Shown one piece after another: positions 23,670 to 31,677 of a stretch of 64,000 bases of DNA (positions within the stretch are counted from its first letter, which is position 1; the number at the start of each line of letters is the position of its first letter). The notes under the pieces were generated by a model. It had not been told where the DNA came from. It saw nothing but the letters and a program-made list of their open reading frames with translations, and made no database searches. The position numbers and the translations under genes are program-made. Source of the DNA: JASLEW01 sp035544895 (lineage in GTDB: Bacteria; Acidobacteriota; Thermoanaerobaculia; Multivoradales; UBA5704); the NCBI GenBank assembly GCA_035544895.1, contig DASZZM010000039.1, positions 62,001 to 126,000 on the forward strand, written 5' to 3'.

Positions 23670-24035
23670 ATGAGCAGGCAAGGACTTCACCGCGTTTTAC
23701 CAGGGCTGGCCATCGCGGCCGCCCTGAACCTGACGGCTCCCGGCCGGGCCGAGGCGGCCTGGGCTTTCCGAGCCAATTCCGCGGCAGGCTGGAGCGACGT
23801 CTGGAGCGCCGCCTGGAGCAAGGGGGCGAGCTGGTGGGACGATCTGTGGGCCCGGGTTGGGCCCGGGCCGTCCCGCGGCGGCTCACGGCCGAGCACGGAA
23901 GCTCGATTCAGCGGCGTCTCGAGGAAAGAGGGCCAGCACGATGGCGACTCTTCGTGGCACCGCGACGATCGGGGTCCCGGTTCAGAAGGAGCCTGCAGCG
24001 TCAACCCGAACGGCGTCTGCAGCCCTGAGCACTGA
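23670..24035 (+). CDS. small secreted Trp-rich protein, function unknown
   Basis: The protein has 121 residues. The ATG at 23670 has an ideal GAAAGGAG site. Residues 1-30 are a signal peptide (VLPGLAIAAALNLTAPGRAEAA). The next 40 residues are strikingly rich in Trp (GWSDVWSAAWSKGASWWDDL), then the protein becomes polar and Gly/Ser-rich, ending with a Cys pair (CSVNPNGVC). It is preceded by a palindrome, a consensus -10 and two leader hairpins, and followed 71 bp later by a zinc-finger/TPR protein. A second frame from 23941 is also open, so a frameshift in the 3' half cannot be excluded. No known family is recognised. Confidence 0.55.
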   Translation: MSRQGLHRVLPGLAIAAALNLTAPGRAEAAWAFRANSAAGWSDVWSAAWSKGASWWDDLWARVGPGPSRGGSRPSTEARFSGVSRKEGQHDGDSSWHRDDRGPGSEGACSVNPNGVCSPEH

Positions 24036-24106
24036 GCCGAAGCGGGGAGAAGCTTGCGTTGAAGGGAGGCTTGTTCTAATCTCCTGAAATTTACTGAAGG
24101 AGGGGT

Positions 24107-25522
24107 TTGAGCGAACATCCCACCGCCGAGGAGCTCGCGCGCTTCATCGCCGAGGAGCTTCCTCCGCCGCGGACTCGGGCCGTGGTCGAGCACCTGGTCC
24201 GCGGCTGCCGGCGCTGCCGCACGGCGCTTGCCGGGCGGACGGGACTCGCTTCCTTCGCGGCTCCGGCGGCGGCTGCCGAGCGGCCGGCGGCCGGTGGACG
24301 GGATCGCCGGCGCGGCAAGCGGAGCGGAACGGGCGCCGGCTCCGGCTCCTGCAATGCCGAGTACGACCGCGCGATCGCCAGCGCTTTCGCCACCGCTCGC
24401 CGGCACAGCCGCCGCCTGCGCCTCGACAAGGCGAGAGCGCAGCAGGTCCGCGACCTCTTGCAGGCCCGGGGCATCGCCGGCTTCCTCGGCCTGCCCAGGC
24501 ACCTGCGCGGCGTACCCGCCTGTCAAGGGTGTCTCGATCTCGCCTGGTCCCTGCGCCAGGAGGATCCGCGGCAGATGGTGCAGCTGGCGCAGCTGGCGAC
24601 CCTGGCCGCGCGCCGGCTGCCGCCGGCTGGCCACGGCGATGCCCAGAGCCTCGACTTGCGCTGCCGAGCCGAGATGGAGCTGGCCAACGCCTATCGGGTG
24701 GTCAGCCGGTTTCGCGAAGCGGGTGCCGCCTTGAGTGTCGCGGCCGACCTCTTTCGCCGCGGCAGCCGAGATCCTTTCCTTGCCGCGCGGCTCCTCGAGA
24801 TCAAGGCCAACATCTGCGGCGACCGCTGCAACTTCCTGGAAGCCTTCAGAGCTCTCAACGGCGCGGCGCGGATCTATCGCCGCTACGGCCAACCTCACCT
24901 CGCCGGCCGCATGCTGATCGAGAAAGGCATGTATAGCGGCCACGCGGGCGAGCCGGAGAAGGCGATCGCCTTGCTGCGCCAAGGCCTCGAGATGATCGAT
25001 CCGGCGATCGATCCGCAACTAGCCCTGGCGGCGGTTCACAACGTGGCGGTGTGTATGGTGGATCGCGGCGACTTCCGGCCGGCACGGCTGCTGCTCTGGC
25101 GTCATCTGCAGCTCTTCGAGGAGCATGCCGGCCTGACGCATCGGCTGAGGCTGGCGTGGCTGAAAGGCCGGATTCACGAGGGACTTGGAGAGTACGTCCG
25201 CGCCGAGCGCGCCTTCGTCCAGACACGCGAGGACATGTCCGCCGCCGGCGACCCGTACGCGGCGGCGACCGCCACTCTCGATCTCGCCGCACTGACGATG
25301 CGGCGGGGAGACGCCGAGCGCGCGCACGCCCTCGCCCGCGAAGCGGCGCAGGTCTACTTCACCCTGGACCTCGGGCGCGAGACCACGGCCGCCGTGATGC
25401 TCCTCGAGGCGACTCTCGAGTTTCAGAAGAGTACGACGGCAGGGCTGTTCAAACAGGTTGCCGATTTCATGCGCCAGGCCGCGAGCGATAAGTCGCTGAG
25501 TTTCAGGAATTATTTCTCGTAA
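24107..25522 (+). CDS. zinc-finger (anti-sigma-like) and TPR repeat protein
   Basis: The protein has 471 residues. The TTG at 24107 follows GAAGGAGGGG. The N-terminus (SEHPTAEELARFIAEELPPP) leads to H29-x4-C34-x2-C37 (EHLVRGCRRC), the same H-x4-C-x2-C pattern as in the protein at 297-1583. It opens like the zf-HC2 anti-sigma modules common in Acidobacteria. Residues about 75-460 are TPR-like helical hairpins (ELANAYRVVSRFREAGAAL, AAVHNVAVCMVDRGDF). There is no membrane helix. Its partner is unknown: no sigma gene is adjacent, but the small secreted protein upstream may be its regulon mate. Confidence 0.75.
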   Translation: MSEHPTAEELARFIAEELPPPRTRAVVEHLVRGCRRCRTALAGRTGLASFAAPAAAAERPAAGGRDRRRGKRSGTGAGSGSCNAEYDRAIASAFATARRHSRRLRLDKARAQQVRDLLQARGIAGFLGLPRHLRGVPACQGCLDLAWSLRQEDPRQMVQLAQLATLAARRLPPAGHGDAQSLDLRCRAEMELANAYRVVSRFREAGAALSVAADLFRRGSRDPFLAARLLEIKANICGDRCNFLEAFRALNGAARIYRRYGQPHLAGRMLIEKGMYSGHAGEPEKAIALLRQGLEMIDPAIDPQLALAAVHNVAVCMVDRGDFRPARLLLWRHLQLFEEHAGLTHRLRLAWLKGRIHEGLGEYVRAERAFVQTREDMSAAGDPYAAATATLDLAALTMRRGDAERAHALAREAAQVYFTLDLGRETTAAVMLLEATLEFQKSTTAGLFKQVADFMRQAASDKSLSFRNYFS

Positions 25523-25570
25523 GGGGACGCCCCCGCCCCTGGCGTACTGATTGACGAGTTTCTTTCTAAC
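25521..25570 (+). repeat. dispersed GGGGACGCCCC hairpin element, copy 1
   Basis: Directly after the stop of the TPR gene: AAGGGGACGCCCCC, a variable spacer, then ACGAGTTTCTTTCTAAC. GGGG and CCCC flank ACG as a tight hairpin. The same two blocks recur at 34351-34399 (minus), 54911-54961 (minus) and, partly, at 56598-56638. Orientation relative to the preceding gene suggests a terminator-like or REP-like role. Confidence 0.55.
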
Positions 25571-25593
25571 TTCTGCTCCCTGCGGCGAACTAT

Positions 25594-26019
25594 TCAGTCG
25601 TCGTCGAGGGGCGGGTCGGGGTCGAGGCCGGCGATGCGGCGCAGCGCGTCCTGCACCATTTCGTCGATGTCGGGCGGGCCCCAGGGCTCGGTCGTAGCGG
25701 CGTCCCGGGCTGCGGGAGATGGGTGGCGGCCGTGCAGGACCTCGAGGAGGCTCAGCATGCGCTCCTCTTCGGTATCGAGCCCGCGCTCGTGCGGAAACAT
25801 CACCGCCAGGAAGCGGGCGGGGGAGAGCTCGAGGGCGCCGAGGATGCTCAGCAGCTGACTGACCTTGAGGTCGCTCGTGCCGCGCATCAGGCGCGTCATG
25901 GTGCCCGCGCTCCAGCCCAGCTGGCGCTCGAAGTCCCGGTAGCTGCGCTGCGACAACCGGATCGCGTCCCTGAGCATGGCAAGCAGGAGCTCGGCAGCGT
26001 CGCCGGACTTAGCCGCCAT
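25594..26019 (-). CDS. XRE-type helix-turn-helix protein
   Basis: The protein has 141 residues. The N-terminal half is a Cro/C1-type HTH: LLAMLRDAIRLSQRSYRDFERQ, then GWSAGTMTRLMRGTSDLKVSQ and LLSILGALELSPARFLAVMFP. The C-terminal 55 residues are acidic and Pro-rich (PPDIDEMVQDALRRIAGLDP, ending DPPLDDD) with no recognised domain. It is a stand-alone regulator facing away from the TPR gene. Its targets are unknown. The HTH lacks the basic character of strong phage repressors. Confidence 0.75.
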   Translation of the reverse strand: MAAKSGDAAELLLAMLRDAIRLSQRSYRDFERQLGWSAGTMTRLMRGTSDLKVSQLLSILGALELSPARFLAVMFPHERGLDTEEERMLSLLEVLHGRHPSPAARDAATTEPWGPPDIDEMVQDALRRIAGLDPDPPLDDD

Positions 26020-26111
26020 CTCTCAAAAGGCGCTCTTTCTCATGTCTTTAGCTTATACGGCTGATAAAAACTTGTCCAATTACTGGTGGAAGATCTCGGC
26101 GAGAGCGGCAG

Positions 26112-26147
26112 CGACCTGCCGAGCGGCAACTAATGGCGGGAGCGGCG
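26112..26147. repeat. single degenerate copy of the 39 bp repeat found in ugd
   Basis: CGACCTGCCG (26112-26121) and AATGGCGGGAGCGGCG (26132-26147) are identical to the two ends of the 39 bp unit duplicated at 43347-43424, with a diverged middle. It lies in the 270 bp gap between the XRE and RRM genes, where nothing else is visible. Confidence 0.5.
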
Positions 26148-26290
26148 GGCCGAGCCCGCACGGCACGAGCCGCGGTCCTCCCGTCCCCCGGTTGGCGGCA
26201 CGAGAGCGGCTGGGGCGGGCGTCGACCGGCTCGGGCCGGCTCAGGACGACGGCGGAGATGAGTGAGAGTCGTTCTTGATCGGAGAGACGA

Positions 26291-26623
26291 TCACCAGCGC
26301 TCGCGTCCGCCCTCGCGGTTGCCGCCGCGCCCCCCACCGCCGCCCCAGCCACTGCCGGCGCCGCCGCCGCGCCCTCCCTCGGTGCGCGGCCGCGCCTCGT
26401 TGACGTTGAGCTTGCGCCCCATCACCTCTTTGCCGTTGAGGCCGGTGATGGCGGCTTCGGCCTCGGAGCGCTCCGGCATCTCCAGAAAGCCGAAGCCCTT
26501 CGACGATCCGGTGACCTTGTCCTTGATGATGGTGCAGGACGAAACCTGCCCGTACTCCTCGAAGGTCTCCTTGAGCTGGTCCTCGGTAATGCGGTAGGGC
26601 AGGTTGCCCACGTACAAATTCAT
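26291..26623 (-). CDS. RRM-type RNA-binding protein
   Basis: The protein has 110 residues. A single RNA recognition motif occupies 1-80, with RNP2 LYVGNLPY (3-10) and RNP1 KGFGFLEM (about 42-49). A Gly/Arg-rich tail follows (GGRGGGAGSGWGGGGG). This is the layout of bacterial and cyanobacterial RNA-binding proteins that respond to cold or localise mRNA. An AAGGAGGAA site precedes the ATG. It is monocistronic; the 238 bp region upstream, to the M23 gene at 26862, has no ORF I would support. Confidence 0.93.
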   Translation of the reverse strand: MNLYVGNLPYRITEDQLKETFEEYGQVSSCTIIKDKVTGSSKGFGFLEMPERSEAEAAITGLNGKEVMGRKLNVNEARPRTEGGRGGGAGSGWGGGGGRGGNREGGRERW

Positions 26624-26861
26624 CTGTTCCTCCTTGGCTCTGATCCCGTGGAAGAGGCTTGCAAAACCTCTGCCCGCGCACGCCTGGCTTCTGCAACCAG
26701 CGTTCCTGCCTGGCTCGAGGCTCTTGCGGCTCTTCCCGACCGCGTATCACATCAGAGAGGCAGGGTCCGCGCAAGCGTCGGCCCGGGGGCGGGGACGTCG
26801 GGCTCTCGGCTATGATCGGCGCCGTTGGTCCAACGGACGACTGACGGGAAAGAGGTAGCAG

Positions 26862-28316
26862 ATGGTTGGTGAGAGGTCTACGGGGGGCGCGCTGCCGCGC
26901 ATGCTGGTGATCTTGGTGGTCCTGCTGCTCGTGGTGGCGCTGACCGGCACGTTGTGGGTGGGACGGGCTCCCCGGCTCGAGATCAAGCCTTCGCGGCCCG
27001 GCATCGGCAGGCGGACTCCGATCCTGGTCAAGCTGAACGACGCCGGCCGGGTCGACAAGCTCACGGTCGAGGTGGTGCAAGGCATGGACGTCAAGCCGGT
27101 TGCCGAAAAGAGCTTCGCACCCCACTCCGCCTGGGCGTTCTGGAAAGCGGCGGCGCCGGCCGAGCTGGCCGTCGAGGTCGGCCGCGACACCGTGCCGGGC
27201 CTGCGCACCGGCGAGGCGATCGTGCGGGCGACCGCCCAGCGCGCGGGATCGCTGCTGCGCAGCCCCGCCCCGGTGGTCGTCGAGGTAAAGCTGCCGGTCC
27301 GCCTGTCTCCCCCCGCCCTCGCCGTGACCTCCGGCTTCCATTACGTAGCCCAAGGCGGTTGCGAGGCGGTGGTCTACAGCGTCGGCGAGGGCGCCGTGCG
27401 CGACGGGGTGCAGTCGGGCGAGTGGTGGTTCCCCGGCTTCCCGTTGGGAGGCGACAAGAGGCAGCGCTTCGCGCTGTTTGCCATCCCCTACGAGACCGGA
27501 GACGCCTCCAAGGTCCGCCTGGTGGCCGAGGACGAGATCGGCAACCGCGCCGAAGTCTCGTTCGTCGACCTGTTTTTCCCCAAGCCCCTGAAGACCGATA
27601 CCATCCAGCTCAACGACGCTTTCCTCAACCGGGTGGTGCCGGAGATCATGGGGCAGACGCCCGGACTGCAAGACCGGGGCTCGCCGCTGCAGAACTACTT
27701 GGAGATCAACGGCGAGCTCAGGCGCAAGAGCTCCGGAGAGCTCGCGCGGCTGGCGGACAAATCGGCTCCTCGGTTCCTCTGGAAGGAGCCCTTCTTGCCC
27801 ATGCGCAACGCCAAGATCACCGCCGCCTTCGCGCAACGCCGCACCTACCTCTACGCCGGTAAGAAGGTCGACCAGCAAGACCACCTCGGGTTCGACATGG
27901 CCTCGGTGGAGCACGACTCCGTGCCGGCCTCGAACAGCGGGGTGGTGCTGCTGGCCAGATACTTTGGCATCTTCGGCAACGCGGTCGTCGTCGATCACGG
28001 CTATGGGCTGATGAGCCTCTACGGCCATCTATCCGCGATCAGCGTGCGCGAGGGCCAGGAAGTCAAGCGCGGGCAGGAGCTGGGCCGCTCCGGTCAGACC
28101 GGCCTGGCCGGCGGCGACCACCTGCACTTCACCACCATGCTGCGCGGCCTGCCAGTCAATCCCGTGGAGTGGTGGGACCCGCACTGGATCCGGGACCGCC
28201 TGGCAAGAAAGCTCGGCCCCGCCCTCTCCTATGCCGCCGGCACGGCCGCCGCCACTCCCGCCCCCCAGCGGCCGCCCGCCGCGGCCTCCAGAAAGAAGGG
28301 CCGGCCCGGGCGCTAG
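26862..28316 (+). CDS. membrane-anchored M23 family metallopeptidase
   Basis: The protein has 484 residues. An N-terminal membrane helix (LVILVVLLLVVALTGTLWV, about 15-33) leads to beta-rich periplasmic domains and then a C-terminal LytM/M23 domain. Zinc ligands are visible in DHLGFDMA and in GDHLHF, with the intermediate VVDHGYGLMSLYGHLSAI. It probably cleaves peptidoglycan cross-bridges or activates amidases in the periplasm. A Pro/Ala/Lys-rich tail ends the protein. It is convergent with the SprT-like gene, overlapping it by 4 bp at the 3' end. Confidence 0.92.
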   Translation: MVGERSTGGALPRMLVILVVLLLVVALTGTLWVGRAPRLEIKPSRPGIGRRTPILVKLNDAGRVDKLTVEVVQGMDVKPVAEKSFAPHSAWAFWKAAAPAELAVEVGRDTVPGLRTGEAIVRATAQRAGSLLRSPAPVVVEVKLPVRLSPPALAVTSGFHYVAQGGCEAVVYSVGEGAVRDGVQSGEWWFPGFPLGGDKRQRFALFAIPYETGDASKVRLVAEDEIGNRAEVSFVDLFFPKPLKTDTIQLNDAFLNRVVPEIMGQTPGLQDRGSPLQNYLEINGELRRKSSGELARLADKSAPRFLWKEPFLPMRNAKITAAFAQRRTYLYAGKKVDQQDHLGFDMASVEHDSVPASNSGVVLLARYFGIFGNAVVVDHGYGLMSLYGHLSAISVREGQEVKRGQELGRSGQTGLAGGDHLHFTTMLRGLPVNPVEWWDPHWIRDRLARKLGPALSYAAGTAAATPAPQRPPAAASRKKGRPGR

Positions 28317-29368
28317 CGCCGCGCCGACCGCGCGCCGCGGCGGGCGCGCAGCAACTCCGGGAGGTTGTCGCGCACCCAGCGGTCCGCCTTCTCGAAGAGG
28401 CGGAACTGGCGTTCCCGCCGGCGGAACTCGGGGGTATGGAAGTAACGCCGGCCCTGGCGCACCACCGGCGGGAGATCGGCGTGCAGGAGCTCGTGGTAGA
28501 TCACGGACTCGATGACGTAGCGTGGCACCTCCGGGCGGTCGAGCACTCGGTGGACCCGTATGAGGCGGTCCTCGTAGGAGTAGCTGCCGAGCTGCAGGCT
28601 CGCGGCGTGCGCGCGCCGGCAGTTGTGGGCAGTCTCGCCGGCCGCCCTGCCCCAGGTGATCCGGACCTTCAGGCGTCCCGCGAAGTAGCGCTTGTTGAGC
28701 TCCCCGGCGACCGCGCGCAGATCGAGCACCGATCCCACCGGCTGCAAGGCAAGGCGGCGCGCGGGGGCCGGCGCCGGCTGCGGACTGCGGCCGTTGAAGT
28801 GCTCGCGGAGCACGCCGAGCGCGTGCCGCGCGCCGGCGCTACCCTTCTTGCTGGCGACGAAGGTGGCGACCGCTTGGAGCACCTCCTCCGGAGCGGTCAC
28901 GAACGAGCGGTGGATGCGTAGCACCAAGGGGGCGAAGGCTCCGCTTCTCTCGCCGGGCCGGCACGGCCGCACCGAGAGGATGGTGCGCCTGTTGTCGGTC
29001 AGGGCAAGGGAGCGCAGGCGGCCGCGGGTGAGGCGGTGCAGGCGGGCAAAGAGCGCGCGGCGCTGACTCTCCTCGGCGGCCTGCGCGGGCACGACGATTC
29101 TTGGTAGCGCCGCCGGCGGAGGAGAGAGCGGCCGTGCGGAGGGGCGTCCCCGCTCCGGTGACTGAGCCAGCTCCGCCGACTCCGCCAGGCCCGTGGCGCG
29201 GCCGGGACCAGGCTTTCGCCAGGCCCGGGAGGAGCCTGGGGGTCCAGGCTCGGACAGGGAACCGAACAGGTTGAGCTGGATTGGCTGGTGGTGCTGGACG
29301 CGCCCCGAGGAGGCACCGCGCTCCGGGCTTCGCTGGCGACGTGGAAGCGCTTGGCCCGGCGATCTCAT
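28313..29368 (-). CDS. SprT-like zinc metallopeptidase-domain protein
   Basis: The protein has 351 residues from the ATG at 29368, which has AGGAAAG five bases upstream; a GTG at 29467 would add 33 residues. The first about 100 residues are low-complexity Pro/Arg/Ser. The C-terminal part has the SprT pattern: LNKRYFAGRLKVRITWGR, then YVIESVIYHELLHADLPP with the HExxH zinc motif, then an RYFHTPEFRRRER segment carrying the third ligand. In eukaryotes the domain (Spartan) degrades DNA-protein crosslinks; the bacterial role is unknown. Confidence 0.85.
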   Translation of the reverse strand: MRSPGQALPRRQRSPERGASSGRVQHHQPIQLNLFGSLSEPGPPGSSRAWRKPGPGRATGLAESAELAQSPERGRPSARPLSPPPAALPRIVVPAQAAEESQRRALFARLHRLTRGRLRSLALTDNRRTILSVRPCRPGERSGAFAPLVLRIHRSFVTAPEEVLQAVATFVASKKGSAGARHALGVLREHFNGRSPQPAPAPARRLALQPVGSVLDLRAVAGELNKRYFAGRLKVRITWGRAAGETAHNCRRAHAASLQLGSYSYEDRLIRVHRVLDRPEVPRYVIESVIYHELLHADLPPVVRQGRRYFHTPEFRRRERQFRLFEKADRWVRDNLPELLRARRGARSARR

Positions 29369-29476
29369 CGGCTTTCCTGGCACGTCCAACCTCCAACTTG
29401 GCGGCCCGAACTCTAGCACGGCTTCTGGCGCCCGGAGCGCGGAAAATGGCGCCAACAGGCGGGACACCAGACCGCC

Positions 29477-30508
29477 TTACGTTCCGCTTGCGCCCCCTCC
29501 CACACCTCCGGCCGGGCCGGCTGGGGCTGGGAGCAACCAGCGGTCGCCGATGGCTAAAGTCTTGACGCGGCTGGAGTCGCGGCCTTCTGCCCGAACGATG
29601 GCGGCAAGGACTCGAGGTGGGAGGTCGACGGGCTCGTCGGTCAGGTCGAAGACGCCCCAGTGCATGGGGACCATCCAGCGTGCGCGCAGGTCGCAAAAGG
29701 CGTGGTAGGCCTCGCGCGGGTCCATGTGGTGGTATTTCATGAACCACCGCGGCTCGTAGGCGCCGATGGGCAGGATGGCAACGTCGATCGGCGCGAAGCG
29801 GCGCCCGTACTCCGCAAAGCCCATGAAGTAGCCGGAGTCGCCGGCGAAATAGTAGCGGCGCGTGCCCGAGTCGATCAGCCACGAGCACCAGAGGGTGGCG
29901 TTCTTGCCGGCGTCGAGCCGGTTCGACCAGTGCTGGGCCGGCAGGCAGGTGAGGGTCCAGCGGCCATGCCGCGCGCTCTGCCACCAGTCGAGCTCGACGA
30001 CCTGCTCAGGGCCGCGGCCGCGGTACCACCTGGCCAGGCCGAGCGGCACGAACCAGGGGATCGTCCGCGGGAGCCGCTTCACGGTCCAGGCATCCAGATG
30101 GTCGTAATGGTTGTGGGAAAGGACCGCGAGCGCGCGCGGAGGCACGGCTGAGAGGGGAACGCCTGGAGGCCCCAGCCGCCGCGGCAGCAGCGCTCTTGGG
30201 CCCCAGTGCGGATCGGTCAGCACCACGTCGTCCTCCTCCTGGATCGCGAAGGTCGCATGTCCCACCCAGGTGACGGAGGCGGGCTGGCCTGCCGCGCGCA
30301 GATACGAGCCGTCGTTGGCCACCGCGGGCACTCGCGGGCGCGCTCTCTTGTCGTAGCGGTTGCGCCCCAGCTTCCAGCGCAACAGGTCGAGCAGCCTGGC
30401 GGGTCGAGATCCCCAGGGGAGGAGGAAGTGCCCCGCTTCCCCATGCGCCGCGTAAAGGAGATCGGCTCTGCTAGACTCGGTGGCTGACGTGACGGACGGT
30501 TCGCTCAT
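29477..30508 (-). CDS. metallo-beta-lactamase-fold hydrolase (NAPE-PLD/UlaG-like)
   Basis: The protein has 343 residues from the ATG at 30508 (SEPSVTSATE...); an upstream ATG at 30565 is the alternative. Metal ligands are clear: the HNHYDHLD motif (H-x-H-x-D-H), WVGHATF before it, then AQHWSNR, YFAGDSGYF and MHWGVFDL. The ordering and the LPWGSRP/RLLDLLRWKLGRNRY N-terminus match the N-acyl-phosphatidylethanolamine phospholipase D-like branch. The likely substrate is a phospholipid or a phosphodiester. It is divergent from the mbtH cassette. Confidence 0.88.
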   Translation of the reverse strand: MSEPSVTSATESSRADLLYAAHGEAGHFLLPWGSRPARLLDLLRWKLGRNRYDKRARPRVPAVANDGSYLRAAGQPASVTWVGHATFAIQEEDDVVLTDPHWGPRALLPRRLGPPGVPLSAVPPRALAVLSHNHYDHLDAWTVKRLPRTIPWFVPLGLARWYRGRGPEQVVELDWWQSARHGRWTLTCLPAQHWSNRLDAGKNATLWCSWLIDSGTRRYYFAGDSGYFMGFAEYGRRFAPIDVAILPIGAYEPRWFMKYHHMDPREAYHAFCDLRARWMVPMHWGVFDLTDEPVDLPPRVLAAIVRAEGRDSSRVKTLAIGDRWLLPAPAGPAGGVGGGASGT

Positions 30509-30636
30509 GTCCCAGATTGTGCTCCAGTCGCACCTAAAAGGTGAGACGGTTTTCGTCCTGGTCACGGACCGGGCAGTTCCGCCGCATGCGGCAAGCGGCC
30601 GCTCGGCGCCGGAACGCTCGACTCAAGGAGATTGAC

Positions 30637-30888
30637 ATGAGCTGGGAAGACAGGGAAGACAACACCATCTACAAGGTCGTGGTCAACCACGAGGAGCAAT
30701 ACTCGATCTGGCCCGCCCACCGCGAGAACCCCCTGGGTTGGAACGACGTCGGCAAGAGCGGCACGAAGCAGGAGTGCCTGGACTACATCAAGGAAGTGTG
30801 GACCGACATGCGGCCCCTCTCCTTGCGCAAGAAGATGGAGGAGATGGAGCGCGAGCGCCAGAAGCAAGCCGGCCAGGAGACGAACTAG
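30637..30888 (+). CDS. mbtH: MbtH-family NRPS adenylation-domain chaperone
   Basis: The protein has 83 residues. MbtH-like proteins bind and activate adenylation domains of nonribosomal peptide synthetases. The signature is complete: a VVNHEEQYSIWP start, then NPLGW, the GTKQECLDYIKEVWTDMRPLSL end, and the three conserved Trp. The ATG at 30637 has CAAGGAG six bases upstream. A thioesterase (7 bp later) and a phosphopantetheinyl transferase (4 bp overlap) follow in one transcript, yet no NRPS or PKS lies in the window. Confidence 0.95.
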   Translation: MSWEDREDNTIYKVVVNHEEQYSIWPAHRENPLGWNDVGKSGTKQECLDYIKEVWTDMRPLSLRKKMEEMERERQKQAGQETN

Positions 30889-30894
30889 CCAGAT

Positions 30895-31677
30895 TTGAAA
30901 CCGAACCCTCCCCCCTCGGAGCGGTGGCTCGCCTACCGCGAAGTCAATCCCCGTGCGCGGCTGCGTCTGTTGTGCTTTCCCTACGCGGGCGGCGGCGCCT
31001 CCGCCTACCGCGGCTGGGGAGCGGCGCTGCCCGCGGACGTCGAGGTCTGCCCGGTGCAGCTGCCGGGCCGGGAGAGCCGCCTGCGCGAGCCGCCTTTCAC
31101 GCGCGCCGAGCCATTGATCAGGACCCTGGCCGACGTGCTCGAGCCGCACCTTGACGTTCCCTTCGCCTTCTTCGGGCACAGCATGGGCGCGATGATCGGC
31201 TTCGAGCTGGCGCGCGAGCTGCGCCGCCGTGGCCGCCCGCTGCCGCAACACCTCTTCGCCGCCGGCCGCCGGGCGCCGCAACTTCCGGCCCGCGAGGAGG
31301 ACATCCACGACCTGCCGGAGCCGGAATTCCTGGCCAAGCTGCGCGAGCTCAACGGCACACCCGAAGAGGTGCTGCAGCACGGCGAGCTGATGCGCCTGCT
31401 GCTGCCCATCCTGCGCGCCGATTTTGCGATCAACGAGACCTACGCGCACACGCCGGAGGTTCCCTTCGACTTCGGCATCTCCGCCTTCGGCGGCCTGGGC
31501 GACAAGGAGGTCACGCGCGAGGACCTGGCGCTCTGGCACGACCACACCCGCGGGCGCTTCCGGCTGCGCATGCTGCCCGGAGACCACTTCTTCCTGCACA
31601 GCGCCAAGGACCTGCTCGTCGAGGCGGTGGCGCGCGACCTGGCCGAGCTCACGCAGGCCGCTCAACCCTTGCGGTGA
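30895..31677 (+). CDS. type II (editing) thioesterase of NRPS/PKS systems
   Basis: The protein has 260 residues and belongs to the GrsT/SrfAD family of alpha/beta hydrolases, which remove misprimed acyl groups from carrier proteins. Typical motifs are LLCFPYAGGGASAYRGW, QLPGRESRLREPPF, the nucleophile elbow FFGHSMGAMIGFELAREL (catalytic Ser), and the late His in LPGDHFFLHS. The start is TTG at 30895. It lies between mbtH and the PPTase in the same operon, the usual company of NRPS clusters. Confidence 0.93.
   Translation: MKPNPPPSERWLAYREVNPRARLRLLCFPYAGGGASAYRGWGAALPADVEVCPVQLPGRESRLREPPFTRAEPLIRTLADVLEPHLDVPFAFFGHSMGAMIGFELARELRRRGRPLPQHLFAAGRRAPQLPAREEDIHDLPEPEFLAKLRELNGTPEEVLQHGELMRLLLPILRADFAINETYAHTPEVPFDFGISAFGGLGDKEVTREDLALWHDHTRGRFRLRMLPGDHFFLHSAKDLLVEAVARDLAELTQAAQPLR

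Noticed and set aside
23941..24087. Alternative small ORF (MATLRGTATIGVPVQ) overlapping the Trp-rich protein gene
   Set aside because: It has only a weak ribosome site and no signal peptide or domain; kept as a possible frameshift continuation only.
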